Of a stretch of 64,000 nt of DNA, positions 60,811 to 64,000 are shown in pieces. Origin of the DNA: Cornus controversa (taxonomy: Eukaryota; Streptophyta; Magnoliopsida; Cornales; Cornaceae); the NCBI GenBank assembly GCA_026545225.1, contig CM048846.1, forward strand, positions 53,188,270-53,252,269, read 5' to 3'. Below the pieces are notes generated by a model. The model saw only the letters and a program-made list of their open reading frames with translations. It was not told where the DNA came from and ran no database searches. How positions within the stretch are numbered: position 1 is the stretch's first letter; each line of letters begins with the position of its first letter. The translations under genes and the position numbers were made by a program.

Positions 60811-63800
60811 GAAAGCATATGCGAATTAAAAATTCTCTACTCGTAATTATATCTATCATTAATTCTACCGTCTTCACAAACATCGTATCTCAAGGACAAG
60901 TAATCAAAAAAATGAATGAAGGGTCTTTGAATCCCACACCACAAATTGCTATAGCTTAAACATGGGCTGGTAGTATGGATTCTTCCGAACTGCATAAAAA
61001 CTTATGTCTTTATATAGGAAGAATACCACAATAGCTCTCCTAGCCATATTGCGTGAGGGTAGTGCAATAACCCTTCCTACAGCACAAGAAAGAGTAAGTT
61101 ATCTAGATACATCAATATCTTTTATATTTTATATTTGTTGGATACTTGATAGTACAAAGTATATACCTATATGAACTATTTTATCTATTCATAAAATATT
61201 TTTAATCATTTGTACTACTATTAAAAGTACATGGAGTTTCTATTTTTTTTTTAATTTTCATAATGTTGTTTTAATTTTTATAATATTATTGATTAAATGT
61301 ACATAGAGTTTCCATACATTTTTATATTTTTCATGATATTATTTAAATAGAAATGATATTAAACCCAAACGTCACCACTTTCTACCTAATTTGTTTTGAC
61401 AACATTACGGAAAAAAAATGAATGGGAATGCAATTCGAAAAAATCATAAATCAAGTCAATGCAATATTTTGGTTGCATTACAAAAAATAAATAAATTTGT
61501 ACTATAAGAGGAGCAACTTGCAAAACCTAATATCAGTTCCATGAATTAAATAAAAGAAAAATATATATCTTCAACGACATTTTTGAATGGATTTGGTAGT
61601 TTGATTTTTTCTTTAGATTTTTTTTTTATTGTTCTAATTTGCTTATATAATTTTTTTGGGGTGTGCATAAGGAATGCAATATGTTTGTTGGCAAGTAAGA
61701 CCCGTGACTAATGAAAATTGTAATTTATTTTCATTGCTTACAAAGAAATGATTCAATATCAGGAGTATATTTGTCTTCCCATTTTTTCAATCTGAGCTAT
61801 TACTTCAAAGTTAAAATCTGTAACTACACGTAGCAATGATTGCCAAGTCTACATCATATCCCAAGATATAATAAAGAATTTATGTCACCACAAACAGAGG
61901 CTAAAGTAAGTGTTGGTTGATGTTAAATTGATATATTTATGTAGCAAATTTATCAATTTAAGCTAAATTTTATTTGTTGGTGCAAATATAAATTTAAACT
62001 ATATATTTAAAATTTATTTAATTTATTGATTTGATAACCCTTAACATTGTAATGCTATATGTATTTCTTTTTTAGTGTTTTATTCATATCTTGATCATTT
62101 TTAATCAATTACGTCTCATGTTTGCCTTTTGTTTCAATTTAATTTTTGTCTTTCGATTTTTGATTTTCACTATTGAAAACAATGTGTAGAAAATTTGGCC
62201 TTTAATTAATAAAAATAAATTAACAATGGAGAAACTTTCCCGAACTTTAGTTTGAGAAAAATCACTTTATAATTGTTTTTATTTTTCAATTCAAATGGTT
62301 ATTCTTTTAACCATGTTGAGGATGTTTGACTCATAATAATTTTATTCATCAAAATTTTGTTTTAGTCCTTGATGTGATACTCTAAAATTGTTATAAATAT
62401 GCAAAAAAAAAAAATTAATTAAAGTTTCAAGTTGACGTTTAACCACGTGCATCGCACGTGTCTTTTTTACTATATATATATTATGTATGTATTAGTGGCA
62501 TTTTGGTCACAACAAATTGGTATTTTAGAGTTTTCAATATTTCTTAATGTGAGAAATTAACTATTCTAACTGTTATACACAAATTTCATGTCTGAAAATC
62601 TATGAACAAAAATGAGTAACAAATAATCAATTTTATTAATTTCAGAAGAAAAAAAAGAGTACAATCCTCTGTGGTCAATTATTTTACAACGAAGAATCCT
62701 CCTCTGATTCAATCTCACTGATGTTTGGTGCAATAGCTTTACAAGTTTGTTTTTGAACCGATTATGACAAATTTTCTTCAAATCTTCAAGATTGAGGAAG
62801 GCTTGACTGGATTTTCGATCGAGGACTGATGAAGCTTTGTTTCGAACGGTGGATTGAAGGTCTTCAAAGAAGAACGACACTTGTGTGGCATGCTTGTTGT
62901 TCTTTGTCTTTAGATTTTTCAAAGATTTAAGGTATTTGAATTAGAACGACACTTTTGTGGCATGCTCGATGTTCTTCGTTGAGGCTCGACAGACCTTAAG
63001 CATTATCTTGATCTCTCTATTGCATATCCCCCGTGAATCTCCCTGTTTGCATGTCCCCATGAATGTGTAGGGTGTCTTGTATTTATAAGCCAAATAGTGA
63101 GGTGTTTATTTTATTAACTCTCCAATAATTGTGGCAACTTCCATGAATAAAAATATTTTGCTCCTTTTATATAAAAATAAATTTAAATTTGAATTTGAAT
63201 TTGAATTGTTACACTTTTTTTAAAGGACTGAACCTTCAAGATTTTGACACATGTCCATTGATGGGACCCACAATCATGAAATTTAATTGACCAAAAGTAT
63301 TTGACTTTTTGATCGATTGACCGGTGACTAGACCATCACAAAATTTACGTGTCACATACAGACATATACGTATTGTGTCTCAGTGGTATTTCGCTTGCAA
63401 CAAATTGGTATTTTGGAATTTTAGTATTTTTTGATGTAAAAAATGATCAAGACTATTTTTTAACAGTCAATAAATAAAGAAAGTCACTTTAGGATATTAC
63501 ATAAAATTTTAGGTAGTTATATATGCGAAATATTGTATTTTGAGCTTTTAGTATTTCTTGACTTGAGAAGTGATCACGACTCTTTTTTATTTCGAAGAAA
63601 GTCACTTTAGAATATTACATACAGTTTATATAAATATAAATATAAATAGATATATATATATATATTATCCATTTATTTTTTTTATTTTGCAGTACTTAAA
63701 GTTATAATGTAACACATATGGCGTGCACCTTTTGTGTTGGGTAACCAATACTAAACAGGGACTGAAATCGTCTCCAGTTTGATGGTGGCCATTTTGTCTC

Positions 63801-64000
63801 CATTGTGCCAAAAACGTTGACGTTTTGAAAAAATTGTGGCTGTGAATGAGCCACATCTCTCTATCACCCACAATTTGACAAGTGTCCATGCATGGTAACT
63901 AAATATTTACTGAGATGTATTTTTAGTCTAAGTACCATATACGACACTTATTTACACAAAATATCATATACAATTGACATGCAAAATACAAAATTTTCAT
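60811..64000. other. AT-rich spacer
   Basis: No gene is recognised. A palindrome (ccacgtgcatcgcacgtg) at about 62441-62459 resembles a Helitron 3' hairpin. About 62484-62560 and 63380-63440 share tcagtgg or tagtgg, acaacaaattggtatttt and an agtattt or aatattt string. About 63395-63500 and 63525-63625 are near-tandem copies (agtcactttag, atattacata). Confidence 0.5.

Noticed and set aside
1-64000. tRNA, snRNA or microRNA genes
   Set aside because: No cloverleaf or snRNA signature was seen by eye. Hairpins found belong to MITEs or LTR fossils; a covariance-model scan was not possible here.

Overview
The window is nuclear DNA from a flowering plant, most likely a eudicot. The evidence is a spliced leucine-rich-repeat receptor-like protein gene with GT-AG introns, a domesticated Harbinger-type gene, Cassandra and TRIM elements, Ty1/copia and Athila-like Ty3/gypsy fossils, many MITEs and very AT-rich spacers. 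I cannot name the species.

Only two host genes are convincing. (1) A receptor-like protein (RLP) gene on the + strand at 9026..18676. Six exons join in frame into 1040 residues: signal peptide, LRR N-cap, about two dozen LRRs, an island domain, one transmembrane helix and a short cytoplasmic tail. All five introns are phase 1. Intron 4 is 5.2 kb because it holds a 3.1-kb LTR-type element and a 1-kb foldback element. (2) A single-exon ALP1/HARBI1-like gene on the - strand at 24632..25549. It has lost two of the three transposase catalytic positions, which suggests a non-catalytic role. The 3' end of the RLP gene and its downstream flank, including a Cassandra element, are tandemly duplicated (about 17966..20619 and 20620..23326). 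This leaves a second, 5'-truncated RLP fragment.

Layout. 1-1820: spacer with two foldback elements. 1875-8935: three related copies of the RLP upstream region; the first two bracket a 4.8-kb AT-rich satellite array that switches orientation near 3455. 9026-23326: RLP gene and its partial duplicate. 24632-25549: ALP1-like gene. 25911-30965: a MITE-rich segment built from duplicated spacer copies, where paired copies show empty and filled sites for two MITEs. 32750-37250: a second, extremely AT-rich degenerate array. 37545-40590: a copia fragment, a TRIM with three LTRs, a Mutator transposase relic and short tandem repeats. 41919-60805: a nested stack of LTR-type fossils whose five insertions each keep a target-site duplication, four exact and one with a single mismatch. 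60806-64000: AT-rich spacer.

No rRNA, tRNA or CRISPR was found. The 5S-like segments belong to Cassandra LTRs. All boundaries and similarities were read by eye; no alignment or database search was run.
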